The translations under genes were made by a program, and so were the position numbers. The notes beneath the pieces were generated by a model. The model was not told the DNA's origin. It did no database searches and saw only the letters and a list, made by a program, of their open reading frames with translations. Shown in pieces: positions 51,637 through 60,190 of a DNA stretch of 64,000 nucleotides; position 1 is the first letter of the stretch; each line of letters begins with the position of its first letter. The DNA is from Mycolicibacterium sp. P1-18. Its GTDB lineage: Bacteria > Actinomycetota > Actinomycetes > Mycobacteriales > Mycobacteriaceae. The stretch lies in assembly GCF_008329535.1 (NCBI RefSeq), contig NZ_NPKR01000009.1, positions 248,001 through 312,000 of the forward strand, read 5' to 3'.

Positions 51637-52950
51637 TCAGGGCAACGCGCCCGGGCTGAACTCCTCCAGCATCTCGGTGACGAGCGCGGCGATGGGCGAC
51701 CGCTCGCTGCGCAGCAGGGTGATGTGCGCGAACAGCGGGTGACCCTTGAGCTTCTCGATGACCGCCGCCACGCCGTCGTGCCGGCCCACCCGGAGGTTGT
51801 CACGCTGGGCGACGTCGTGGGTGAGCACCACCCGCGAGCCGGCGCCGAGGCGCGAGAGCACGGTCAGCAGCACGTTGCGCTCCAGTGACTGCGCCTCGTC
51901 GACGATGACGAAGGAGTCGTGCAGCGAGCGGCCGCGGATGTGGGTCAGCGGCAGCACCTCGAGCATGCCGCGGGCATGCACCTCGTCGAGCACCGCCGGG
52001 CTGGCGAGCCCTTCGAGGGTGTCGAAGACGGCCTGGGCCCACGGGCCCATCTTCTCGCTCTCGCTACCCGGCAGGTAGCCGAGATCCTGCCCGCCGACGG
52101 CGTACAGCGGCCGGAAGACGACGACCTTGCGGTGGGTGCGGCGTTCGAGCACCGCCTCGAGGCCGGCGCACAGGGCGAGCGCCGACTTGCCGGTGCCCGC
52201 CTTGCCGCCGAGGGAGACGATCCCGACCGACTCGTCGAGCAGCAGGTCCAGGGCGACGCGCTGTTCGGCTGACCTTCCCCGGAGGCCGAACACCTCCCGA
52301 TCGCCTCGGACCAGCTGGACCCGCTTCTCGGCATTGACCCGGCCCAGGGCCGACGAGTTGCCGCTGAGCATGCGAACACCGGTGTGACAGGGCAGGTTTC
52401 GGGCCTCCTCGAGGTCCACCTCGCCGTCGGCGAACAGCGTGTCGATCTCGTCGGCGGCCACGTCGACCTCGGCCATTCCGGTCCAGCCTGAGGCCACCAC
52501 GTCCTGGGCGTGGTACTCGTCGGCGGGAAGACCCACGGCACCCGCCTTCACCCGCAGCGGGATGTCCTTGCTGACCAGCGTCACCAACTTGCCCTCGGCG
52601 GCGAGGTTGGCCGCGCAGGTGAGGATGCGGGCGTCGTTGGTGCCGGTGCGGAACCCCGCGGGCAGCACCGACGGATCACTGTGGTTGAGCTCGATCTGGA
52701 GCGTACCGCCGTGTGTGCCAATGGGAATGGGCTGATCGAGTCGCCCATGTTCGAGGCGTAGGTCGTCGAACATCCGCAGGGCCTGGCGCGCGAACCAGCC
52801 CAGCTCGTGATGGTGCCTCTTGTCCTCCAACTCGCTGATCACGACGAGGGGGACGACGACTTCGTGTTCGGCGAACCGACTGCATGCCCAGGGATCGGAC
52901 AGCAGCACTGAGGTGTCGAGCACGTAAGTCCGAACGGCCGAATCAGTCAC
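51637..52950 (-). CDS. phoH2: PhoH2: PIN-domain and PhoH ATPase fusion
   Basis: This is a 437-residue protein. The N-terminal PIN nuclease domain (residues ~7-150) has acidic residues in YVLDTSVLLSDP and ISELEDKR. The C-terminal PhoH domain has the P-loop GGKAGTGKS at 248-256 and the Walker B SFVIVDEAQSLERN. Mycobacterial PhoH2 is an ATP-dependent, sequence-preferring RNA helicase/RNase and the toxin of the phoAT-phoH2 module. The GTG start overlaps the stop of a 42-residue upstream frame (GTGA), consistent with that module. Position matches Rv1095. Confidence 0.95.
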   Translation of the reverse strand: MTDSAVRTYVLDTSVLLSDPWACSRFAEHEVVVPLVVISELEDKRHHHELGWFARQALRMFDDLRLEHGRLDQPIPIGTHGGTLQIELNHSDPSVLPAGFRTGTNDARILTCAANLAAEGKLVTLVSKDIPLRVKAGAVGLPADEYHAQDVVASGWTGMAEVDVAADEIDTLFADGEVDLEEARNLPCHTGVRMLSGNSSALGRVNAEKRVQLVRGDREVFGLRGRSAEQRVALDLLLDESVGIVSLGGKAGTGKSALALCAGLEAVLERRTHRKVVVFRPLYAVGGQDLGYLPGSESEKMGPWAQAVFDTLEGLASPAVLDEVHARGMLEVLPLTHIRGRSLHDSFVIVDEAQSLERNVLLTVLSRLGAGSRVVLTHDVAQRDNLRVGRHDGVAAVIEKLKGHPLFAHITLLRSERSPIAALVTEMLEEFSPGALP

Positions 52951-53075
52951 GTGGCGCTCCTAGGCCCGTGCGGCACCGCACGAACTCCCTCGGTGGATAC
53001 CGCGGTACCAGGACCGGGGCCGGCCCCTTCGTCGAAACGACGGGTACCGCCCGGATAGCAGAGCATGTCGGCCAT
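52947..53075 (-). CDS. Possible PhoAT antitoxin, small ORF coupled to phoH2
   Basis: This is a 42-residue frame (MADMLCYPGGTRRFDEG, ending HGPRSAT). Its TGA overlaps the GTG start of phoH2 in a GTGA junction, so phoH2 translation is coupled to it. TAGCGT lies 8 nt before its ATG, a plausible leaderless promoter for the pair. In mycobacteria a small gene, phoAT, occupies this place and counteracts PhoH2. Identification rests on position and overlap; I cannot confirm sequence similarity. Confidence 0.55.
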   Translation of the reverse strand: MADMLCYPGGTRRFDEGAGPGPGTAVSTEGVRAVPHGPRSAT

Positions 53076-53151
53076 CGAAACCGACGCTACTCCCGTGCCG
53101 AGGATTGCGCCGCGCAGGCGCGCCGTGGCCGAAATGTGACCACGCGGTTAA

Positions 53152-53979
53152 CTATTTGGCGACGAACTCCACGAGCTCGGGGGCGTCCGCGACACCCCAC
53201 GCCTCGATGCGATCGGAGAGCACCTTGCGCCGGGCGGCGTCGTCGAAGATGCCTGCCTCGGCGACCACGCGGACCTTGTCTGCGTAGGCGTCGATGTCGG
53301 CTCCGATGACCTCGAACGCCGCGGCCCGGGTGGCGATCGCGGCGATCGTCTCCTCGCGCTGGGTGGTCAGGCAGTGGGCGATGAGGTTGGCGAAGAACTC
53401 CTCGTGACGCTCTTCGTCCTTGGCGATCCGACCCACCATCGACGCCAGGATCGGCTCGGTGATCTTGGCCTGCAGATTGCGGCAGAAGACGGCGTGCGCG
53501 CGCTCCAGGAACGACATGAACACCAGCGTCTCGATCTGGCTGAGCTTGTCGGCGCGGTAGCCCTTCATCACGTGAGCGACGCGGACGTCCTCGTTGGCGC
53601 TGGGGTCGATCTCGCGCGTGACCACCAGGTAGTTGCGCAACGCGACGGCGTGCAGGTGCTCCTCGGCGGTCCACCGGCCCAGCCAGCGCCCCCACTTGTC
53701 GTCGAGAATGAAGTGCTCGACGAGCTCACGGTGATAGCCGGCCAGGTTGTCCTTGACGATGAGCAGGATCTCCAGCGCGTCGGTCACCGGCTTGGGCAGC
53801 GTCACCGACGACTCGTCCCAGTCGGTCCCGCCGAGGAAGGCGAAGTTCTCGCCCTTGTCGAACGGCACGAAGTCGTGCGCGTACCACATCTCCTCGGTCG
53901 CGACGTGGCGCGCCAGGTTCTCCTCGACGACGGGTTCGAGCTCGAGGGTCAGCGCATTGGCTACGGGCTTCTCTGCCAT
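53152..53979 (-). CDS. desA2: Acyl-ACP desaturase-family protein DesA2
   Basis: This 275-residue di-iron ferritin-fold protein of the soluble acyl-[ACP] desaturase family has first-helix ligands in HVATEEMWYAHD, WTAEEHLHAVALRNYL supplying E and H, and DEERHEEFFANLIAHCL supplying the second E-x2-H. In M. tuberculosis DesA2 (Rv1094) lies in the same place, is essential, and is linked to mycolic acid synthesis. Start 53979 follows a leaderless promoter. Confidence 0.95.
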   Translation of the reverse strand: MAEKPVANALTLELEPVVEENLARHVATEEMWYAHDFVPFDKGENFAFLGGTDWDESSVTLPKPVTDALEILLIVKDNLAGYHRELVEHFILDDKWGRWLGRWTAEEHLHAVALRNYLVVTREIDPSANEDVRVAHVMKGYRADKLSQIETLVFMSFLERAHAVFCRNLQAKITEPILASMVGRIAKDEERHEEFFANLIAHCLTTQREETIAAIATRAAAFEVIGADIDAYADKVRVVAEAGIFDDAARRKVLSDRIEAWGVADAPELVEFVAK

Positions 53980-53986
53980 GAAACTA

Positions 53987-53992
53987 ACTGTA
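53987..53992 (-). promoter_or_regulatory. -10 element of desA2
   Basis: TACAGT on the minus strand stands 7 nt before the ATG at 53979. Confidence 0.5.
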
Positions 53993-54035
53993 ACCCGTGG
54001 ACACACGTTCCTCGAAATCGCCTGCGGCGTGTCCC

Positions 54036-55499
54036 CTACAGGGTCAGACCGGGGTAGAGCGGGTTGGCGGCCAGCAACTCGGCCGACGCGCTCCGGATGC
54101 GAGCGGCAACGCCGTCGCCCAGCACGTACTTGGCCTTCGAGGTCCCGTCGGGCTGGGTGTTCTTCAGCACCTCGACGACCAGCTCGGCCACGCGGTCGAA
54201 GTCCTCGGGACCGAAGCCGCGCGTCGTCAACGCCGGCGTGCCGAAGCGGATGCCGCTGGTGTACCAGGCACCGTTCGGGTCGGCCGGGATCGAGTTGCGG
54301 TTGGTCACGACGCCGGCGTCGAGCAGCGCCGACTCGGCCTGGCGGCCGGTCAGCCCGAACGACGTGACGTCGAGCAGCACGATGTGGTTGTCGGTGCCGC
54401 CGGTCACCAGGCGGGCACCCCGGGTCAGGAAACCGTCGGCCAGCGCCTTGGCGTTGTCGGCGATGCGCTGGGCGTACTCCTGGAACGACGGCTGACGGGC
54501 TTCGGCGAACGCGACGGCCTTGGCCGCCATGACGTGGGCCATCGGGCCGCCGAGCACCATCGGGCAGCCCTTGTCGACTGCCCCCGAGTACTCCTCGGTG
54601 GCCAGCACCAGGCCGCCGCGCGGACCGCGCAGCGACTTGTGCGTCGTCGTCGTGGTGACGTGGGCGAACGGCACCGGATCCTCGTCGCCGGTGAAGACCT
54701 TGCCGGCCACCAGACCCGCGAAGTGCGCCATGTCGACCATGAAGGTGGCGCCCACCTCGTCGGCGATCTCGCGCATCTTGGCGAAGTTCACCCGGCGCGG
54801 GTAGGCCGAGTACCCGGCCACCAGGATCAGCGGCTTGAACTCGCGAGCCGCGGCGGCGAACTGCGCGTAGTCCAGCAGGCCCGTCTCCGGGTCGGTGCCG
54901 TAGCTGCGCTGGTGGAACATCTTGCCGGAGATGTTGGGCCGGAAGCCGTGGGTCAGGTGGCCGCCCGCGTCCAGGGACATGCCCATCAGACGCTGGTTGC
55001 CCAGCGTGGCGCGCAGCTTCTCCCAGTCGGCCTCGGTCAGGTCGTTGACGTTCTTGGCCCCGAGTTCCGCCAGGCCGGGCGCCTCGATGCGGGTCTGCAG
55101 GATGGCCCAGAACGCAACCAGGTTGGCGTCGATGCCGGAGTGCGGCTGCGCGTAGGCATACGGCGCACCGAACAGCTCGCGGGCGTGCTCGGCGGCCAGC
55201 GCCTCCACGGTGTCGACGTTCTGGCAGGCCGCGTAGAAGCGGTGGCCGACGGTGCCCTCGGCGTACTTGTCGGAGAACCACGTGCCCATGGTCAGCAGCA
55301 CCGCCGGGGAGGCGTAGTTCTCGCTGGCGATCAGCTTGAGCGAATCGCGCTGGTCGGCGAGCTCCTGGCGCGTCGCCGCCGCGATGCGCGGTTCGACGGA
55401 CTCGATGACCTTCAGGGCCGCGGTGTAGGCGGCGCTCGCGGTCTCGGCGTACTCGGCGCCCAGCGCGGGCGCGGGGGTGGTCACGGGCTCAGCGGTCAT
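54036..55499 (-). CDS. glyA: Serine hydroxymethyltransferase, long type
   Basis: This 487-residue PLP enzyme converts serine and tetrahydrofolate to glycine and 5,10-methylene-THF. The PLP lysine is Lys288 in TTTTTHKSLRGPRGG; LIASENYASPAV, VDMAHFAGLVAGKVF and GGTDNHIVLLDV are canonical. It is about 60 residues longer than M. tuberculosis GlyA1 (426). The extra length is an N-terminal extension and an insertion around residues 130-168 (AILQTRIEAPGLAELGAKNV). That long form is known from Chlamydiae and some actinobacteria. Synteny beside desA2 and coaA marks it as the housekeeping gene. The start is supported by a leaderless promoter. Confidence 0.95.
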   Translation of the reverse strand: MTAEPVTTPAPALGAEYAETASAAYTAALKVIESVEPRIAAATRQELADQRDSLKLIASENYASPAVLLTMGTWFSDKYAEGTVGHRFYAACQNVDTVEALAAEHARELFGAPYAYAQPHSGIDANLVAFWAILQTRIEAPGLAELGAKNVNDLTEADWEKLRATLGNQRLMGMSLDAGGHLTHGFRPNISGKMFHQRSYGTDPETGLLDYAQFAAAAREFKPLILVAGYSAYPRRVNFAKMREIADEVGATFMVDMAHFAGLVAGKVFTGDEDPVPFAHVTTTTTHKSLRGPRGGLVLATEEYSGAVDKGCPMVLGGPMAHVMAAKAVAFAEARQPSFQEYAQRIADNAKALADGFLTRGARLVTGGTDNHIVLLDVTSFGLTGRQAESALLDAGVVTNRNSIPADPNGAWYTSGIRFGTPALTTRGFGPEDFDRVAELVVEVLKNTQPDGTSKAKYVLGDGVAARIRSASAELLAANPLYPGLTL

Positions 55500-55505
55500 A
55501 AGACC

Positions 55506-55511
55506 AGCCTA
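55506..55511 (-). promoter_or_regulatory. -10 element of glyA
   Basis: TAGGCT on the minus strand stands 6 nt before the ATG at 55499. Confidence 0.5.
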
Positions 55512-55602
55512 ATCGCCCGAGAACTCCGTCGCGAACGTCGACCTGTCGTCGCGGTGGAAGACGATCGACGACGACAACTCGACGTTCGTCGGCCGCAGGT
55601 GC

Positions 55603-56799
55603 CTACCGCAACGCCGACGGCACCAGCGGCTCGTCGAGGAGCCTGCCGAACCGCTGCGTCAGCGTCACCTCGGCGGGACGCGCGTCCAGCCACGCCCGCA
55701 GCAGCCGGTAGCCCTCGACGTAGGTACTCGTGTACGCGCGCCACAGCGGGGAGGACAGGAACCGCAGCGACTGCCGGGCCCGCGTCTCGCTGGTCAGCTG
55801 CCACCGCTGCAGGAAGGCGACCACGTCGTCGACGTCGCGGTGCTCGTCGTGCAGCATCAGCGCGGCGTCCTGGCGGACGTCGGCCAGAGCGGCGGCGGCG
55901 GTGGACACCGCCACCGCGCGCTCGCCGTCGAACCGCAAGCCCAGATCGGCGTAGATCTCGGCCGCCCACGCACCCCAGTCGGGTCCGATCGCCGCGTACA
56001 GCGCCAAGTCGGCCAGACCCTCGGCCATCAGGCACTGCGGCGTGTTGACCAGGAAGATCGTCTGCTCCGTCTGACCCTGCCCCGCGACGAGGCCGGCCTC
56101 CTTGCGGCAGTGCTCGGTGTGGTGACCCGGGTACGACTCGTGGGCGACCAGTCGCGGCAGCCCCGACATCTGCTGCTTGAGGTCGGCGTTCACCGCCACC
56201 GTGGAGCGGTAGTCGCCCTCGTAGTAGTTGAACCCCGACCACGGCTTGTCGGTGACGATCTCGTAGTTGATCGTCTCCGCGTCGGGCAGCGGGAAGTCGG
56301 CGCGCACCCGGTCGCGCAGGGCGCTGGAGAACGCATGAATGCACTCCTCCAGTCGCTCCGGCGGGATCTCCTCGCCGCTGCGATAGCTCTGCATGCGCTC
56401 GGCGAGGTCACCCGTGCCACCGAGCGCCTCGTCGAGCTTGCGGTGCGCCTCGCGGTACTCGTCGGGATCGCCCTTGGCGATGTCCACGTCGAAGTAGTCG
56501 TGCACCTCCTGCACGAAGCCGATGTCCTCGCCGGCGAACTTGCGGCCCGCACTCGCCAGCGCGCGCAGGTGCGCGGCGATGTAGTCCGACCGCTGATCGT
56601 CGAGACCCTCGGCGCCGGGCATCTCCGCGATCAACCGGTCGGCCTGACGGGCGAGATCCGCGGGGTCCGGCGGCGGCTCGGCGGCGACGACGGCCCGCAG
56701 CGCGGGGTCCCCGGTGTAGGAGTCGACGTAGCCCTCCTCGATGCGGTCGAACCTCAGACCGAGGAGCAGATACTCGCGAATGACGGTGGTGGCGTCCAT
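55603..56799 (-). CDS. DUF885 family putative metalloprotein
   Basis: This 398-residue protein has DUF885-type features. The HESYPGHH segment resembles an HExxH metal site, followed by TEQTIFLVNTPQCLMAEGLADLALY with a later Glu as possible third ligand. Family members are annotated as carboxypeptidase-like hydrolases; the activity is not established for this branch. No signal peptide. Start ATG 56799 lies 7 nt after TACGGT. It is divergent from coaA. Confidence 0.8.
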   Translation of the reverse strand: MDATTVIREYLLLGLRFDRIEEGYVDSYTGDPALRAVVAAEPPPDPADLARQADRLIAEMPGAEGLDDQRSDYIAAHLRALASAGRKFAGEDIGFVQEVHDYFDVDIAKGDPDEYREAHRKLDEALGGTGDLAERMQSYRSGEEIPPERLEECIHAFSSALRDRVRADFPLPDAETINYEIVTDKPWSGFNYYEGDYRSTVAVNADLKQQMSGLPRLVAHESYPGHHTEHCRKEAGLVAGQGQTEQTIFLVNTPQCLMAEGLADLALYAAIGPDWGAWAAEIYADLGLRFDGERAVAVSTAAAALADVRQDAALMLHDEHRDVDDVVAFLQRWQLTSETRARQSLRFLSSPLWRAYTSTYVEGYRLLRAWLDARPAEVTLTQRFGRLLDEPLVPSALR

Positions 56800-56806
56800 G
56801 CCGTCA

Positions 56807-56812
56807 ACCGTA
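56807..56812 (-). promoter_or_regulatory. -10 element of the DUF885 gene
   Basis: TACGGT on the minus strand stands 7 nt before the ATG at 56799. Confidence 0.5.
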
Positions 56813-56829
56813 AATGCAACACTGGCTGC

Positions 56830-57768
56830 ATGGCGCGGACGAGCGAGCCGAGTCCGTACGTCGAGTTCGACCGGAGTCAGTGGCGTTCGTTGCGGATGTC
56901 GACCCCGTTGAAGCTCACGGAGAGTGAAGTCCTCGGGCTTCGCGGTCTCGGCGAACAATTGGACCTGCTGGAAGTCGAAGAGGTCTACCTCCCGCTGGCC
57001 CGGCTGATCCACCTACAGGTCGCCGCGCGCCAGCGGCTGTTCGCCACGACCGCCGAATTCCTCGGCGAGCCGCAGCAGAATCCCGACCGCCCGGTGCCGT
57101 TCGTGATCGGCGTGGCGGGCAGCGTGGCCGTCGGGAAGTCGACGACCGCCCGTGTGCTGCAGGCGCTGCTGGCCCGCTGGGAGCACCATCCCCGCGTCGA
57201 CCTCGTCACCACCGACGGATTCCTGTACCCCAACGCCGAGCTGCTGCGGCGAAACCTGATGCATCGCAAGGGTTTCCCAGAGAGCTACGACCGGCGCGCG
57301 CTGATGCGCTTCGTCACGGCGGTGAAGTCGGGATCGGACCAGGCGTCGGCGCCGGTGTACTCGCACCTGATCTACGACATCGTCCCCGGCGAGCAGATGA
57401 CGATCAAGCACCCCGACATCCTGATCCTCGAGGGTCTCAACGTGCTGCAGACCGGTCCGGCGTTGATGGTGTCGGACCTGTTCGACTTCTCCGTCTACGT
57501 CGACGCCCGCATCGAGGACATCGAGGGCTGGTACGTGTCCCGGTTCCTGGCGATGCGGGCCGGCGCGTTCGCCGACCCGCAGTCGCACTTTCACCACTAC
57601 TCGACGTTGACCGACGAGCAGGCGGAGTTCGCCGCGCGCGACATCTGGCACTCGATCAACCGGCCCAACCTGATCGAGAACATCTTGCCCACCAGGCCGC
57701 GCGCCACGCTGGTGCTGCGCAAGGACGCCGACCACGCGATCAACCGGCTGCGCCTGCGCAAGCTCTGA
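56830..57768 (+). CDS. coaA: Type I pantothenate kinase
   Basis: This 312-residue enzyme phosphorylates pantothenate, the first and controlling step of CoA synthesis. The P-loop GVAGSVAVGKST is at 94-105; VTTDGFLYPN, RKGFPESYD and ILILEGLNVLQ are the family's pantothenate and Mg sites. The length equals that of M. tuberculosis CoaA (Rv1092c). It is divergent from the DUF885 gene with only 30 bp between the two ATGs. Confidence 0.97.
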   Translation: MARTSEPSPYVEFDRSQWRSLRMSTPLKLTESEVLGLRGLGEQLDLLEVEEVYLPLARLIHLQVAARQRLFATTAEFLGEPQQNPDRPVPFVIGVAGSVAVGKSTTARVLQALLARWEHHPRVDLVTTDGFLYPNAELLRRNLMHRKGFPESYDRRALMRFVTAVKSGSDQASAPVYSHLIYDIVPGEQMTIKHPDILILEGLNVLQTGPALMVSDLFDFSVYVDARIEDIEGWYVSRFLAMRAGAFADPQSHFHHYSTLTDEQAEFAARDIWHSINRPNLIENILPTRPRATLVLRKDADHAINRLRLRKL

Positions 57769-57777
57769 CCCAAGGCG

Positions 57778-58188
57778 CTAGGCCCGAAGGCGGCGCAGAC
57801 CCAGATACTGCAGGTCGGCCATCACCAGGGTGAAGACGCCGCTGCCCAGGGTAAGCACGATCCCCGTCGTGGTGAGCGGCCACACCCCGGCCAGGACGAC
57901 GGCGACGGCACCGACGGTGAAGACGACGTTGCCGACGGTCACGAGGATGCCCGGCGTGCGCACGTGCGCCACCCTCGACAGGGCGAAGACGGCGATCCCG
58001 TACGCGACGAAGAACGCGCCGACCGAGTACTCCAGGGCGGCGGTGGTGCCCGACAGCTCGGCGATGCGCGGAGCGAGTGCGACGCCCACGACGCCGACGA
58101 GACCGCTGACGACGGCGTCGAGTCGCATGGCGAACCGCAGGAACGCGTCCTTGGTCCGGGTGTGGGCGTTGGCGGTGATGGTGGTCAT
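57778..58188 (-). CDS. Four-helix membrane protein, tandem paralogue B (136 aa)
   Basis: This 136-residue protein has four membrane helices: LDAVVSGLVGVVGVALAP, YSVGAFFVAYGIAVFAL, ILVTVGNVVFTVGAVAVVLAG and GIVLTLGSGVFTLVM. It ends MADLQYLGLRRLRA. It is the same length as, and clearly similar to, the protein encoded 104 bp upstream, so the pair arose by tandem duplication. AAGGGAAG lies before ATG 58188. Function is unknown. Confidence 0.75.
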   Translation of the reverse strand: MTTITANAHTRTKDAFLRFAMRLDAVVSGLVGVVGVALAPRIAELSGTTAALEYSVGAFFVAYGIAVFALSRVAHVRTPGILVTVGNVVFTVGAVAVVLAGVWPLTTTGIVLTLGSGVFTLVMADLQYLGLRRLRA

Positions 58189-58292
58189 GGATCTTCCCTT
58201 CCTGGTTGCTTCTTCGGACATCTGATGGCCGATGCGAGCCGCGCGCGGTGACCTCTCGCCGCCCGCGACCACGCATCGGTGCTCGCGGGGGG

Positions 58293-58703
58293 TCACGCCA
58301 GTCGGCGGACCCCGAGGTACTGCAGGTGGGCCAGCCCGAGGGTGGCGGCGACGGTGGCCAGCATCATGGCCACTCCGGCGCCGGTGAGCGGCAAGACCCC
58401 GGCCGCCACGACCGCGACGACGGCCGCCGCGAAGACCACGTTGGCCACCACGACCCCGACGCCGACGCGACGGACGAACGGCACGGCGGCCAGCACGTAG
58501 AGCGCCGCGCCGTAGACCACGAGGGCGGCCCCGGCCAACCACTCGGCGGTGGCCGAGAGGCCCGAAAGCCGAGAGAGCGGATCGGCGGCGAACGCGAGCA
58601 TCAGGCCGAGCCCGGCGCACGCCGTGGCGTCGGCCCGCAGAGCGAAGCGCAGTAGGCTGTCCGAACTGTCGGACAGGGGTTCGTGGGGGATGGTGGCGGT
58701 CAT
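58293..58703 (-). CDS. Four-helix membrane protein, tandem paralogue A (136 aa)
   Basis: This 136-residue membrane protein has the same four-helix plan and ending (LAHLQYLGVRRLA) as its neighbour at 57778. Shared features include the LLRFALRADA start of helix 1 and RVGVGVVVANVVFAAAVVAVV in helix 3. GAGGAG lies 6 nt before ATG 58703, which decides that start over the upstream ATG at 58766. Both genes lie on the minus strand and could form one unit. Confidence 0.77.
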   Translation of the reverse strand: MTATIPHEPLSDSSDSLLRFALRADATACAGLGLMLAFAADPLSRLSGLSATAEWLAGAALVVYGAALYVLAAVPFVRRVGVGVVVANVVFAAAVVAVVAAGVLPLTGAGVAMMLATVAATLGLAHLQYLGVRRLA

Positions 58704-58802
58704 GGCGGCTCCTCGACGTTGAGGGTTGTGGACACCTCCGACGATGGTCGGAAAGCACTGCCACATCGACGCCGAACGCTGCCAGTTACTGCCAGCCGCA
58801 GG

Positions 58803-60170
58803 TCAGGACGTGTTGTTCACCGCCGTCACCCGGGTACCGCGCAGATCGGCGGCGATGACCCGGGCGGCCGCGTTCTGCCAGTTGTGCAGCGAGCGCTGCG
58901 GGACCTCGGTGACGAACCACTGCCACGCCTGCTTGGCGACGGGGTCCAGACCCGCGGCCGTCGCGTTCTGGGCGTACGCCCGCACCCCGACGACGTACGG
59001 GAAGTACAGCGAGTTGTAGTGCCGCCACTGCTCGGTGGTCCCGAACTCGCCGCCGTCGCGAGGTCGCAGCGCGGCGATCCGGTCGGCGAGCAGAGCCCGC
59101 AACTCGTTGGCCCGTTCCAGCGGCTGATCGGGTGCGCCGCGCCGAGCCAGCCGTTCGTCGAGGACCGGCAGCGCGGTCAGCGGACTCGCCACCAACTTGG
59201 ACAGGTCTCCGTAGTGGCCCAGCGCCCGGCGCGTCAACCGGACGAACGTCTCGTCGCTGACGCCGTCCAGCGGATCGTCGGACCGCAGCGGCAGCGCGGA
59301 CTCGGTGCGCCGCAGCGCAGCCCGGTCGGCCCGCAAGCCGGGCGAGCGGGAGAACGCGAGGCGGTCCAGCACGCCGGCCAACGGGTCGGCCATCACGTTG
59401 ATGCCGATGGCCACGCCAAGGCTGGTGAACAACAGCACCGACAGCGCCGCGTGCTCGTCGGTGACCGCCATCCCGACGAGCACCTGCCCACCGAAGAGCA
59501 CCGCGACGACGACGCTTCCGGTGAACGACCGCAGCATGTCCGCGCGCAGCGCCTGACCCTCGTCGAACGAATCCCAGAGCGCCACGGCCACACCCAGCAG
59601 CAGCACGTCGCATCCCGTGGACGCCAGCGCCAGCCAGCTCGGGACCAGGCCCAGCGGGATCACCAGGATGGCGTTGCCCAGGGCGAAGAACAGCGTCGCC
59701 AGGACCGCCGACCCCGTCACCGATCTGGGCCGCCGCCCGCCGGCCAGCATCCTGACCATCGCCCCGAGCGTCGCCGACGAGACGACGGCGAACATCACCC
59801 AGTGCCCGGCGCGCAGCGGACCGTCGACGGAACCGGCCATCGAGGCGCCCACGAACGCCAGTGCCGCGACCACCGCGACCACCGAGATCTCGCCGATCCG
59901 GCCCCGCCAGGTGTCACCGGGGCGCGTCAGCTCCAACAGCACCGCGAACCAGGCCACGCCGGGCACGACGACCAGGTACACCTCGACGTGGCTGAGCGGC
60001 CCCGACTGCGACGTGCCGAGGTGGCGGACGGCGTCGAGCGCCACCACCGCGGCGAAACTGCACAGTCCCACCGCGGCGAGGATCAGAACGGGCTTGCGGG
60101 GATCGCGCGCCAGCAGGTACAGCCCGAGCCACCAGCTCAGACCGAACACCACAGCCGACATCGCAGCCAC
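58803..60170 (-). CDS. Polytopic membrane protein, unknown family (455 aa)
   Basis: This 455-residue protein has about nine membrane helices in its first 300 residues (WWLGLYLLARDP, PVLILAAVGLCSFAAVVAL, VEVYLVVVPGVAWFAVLLEL and others). A cytoplasmic C-terminal region with a regular pattern follows: W-RHYNSLYFPYVVGVRAYAQ, then PQRSLHNWQNAAARVIAADLR. The tail is conserved-looking but I cannot name it. It may be a membrane-bound sensor or regulator. It is 20 bp downstream of the prenyl synthase gene on the same strand. Confidence 0.6.
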   Translation of the reverse strand: MAAMSAVVFGLSWWLGLYLLARDPRKPVLILAAVGLCSFAAVVALDAVRHLGTSQSGPLSHVEVYLVVVPGVAWFAVLLELTRPGDTWRGRIGEISVVAVVAALAFVGASMAGSVDGPLRAGHWVMFAVVSSATLGAMVRMLAGGRRPRSVTGSAVLATLFFALGNAILVIPLGLVPSWLALASTGCDVLLLGVAVALWDSFDEGQALRADMLRSFTGSVVVAVLFGGQVLVGMAVTDEHAALSVLLFTSLGVAIGINVMADPLAGVLDRLAFSRSPGLRADRAALRRTESALPLRSDDPLDGVSDETFVRLTRRALGHYGDLSKLVASPLTALPVLDERLARRGAPDQPLERANELRALLADRIAALRPRDGGEFGTTEQWRHYNSLYFPYVVGVRAYAQNATAAGLDPVAKQAWQWFVTEVPQRSLHNWQNAAARVIAADLRGTRVTAVNNTS

Positions 60171-60190
60171 GGGTTCAGTCTGACATGGGG

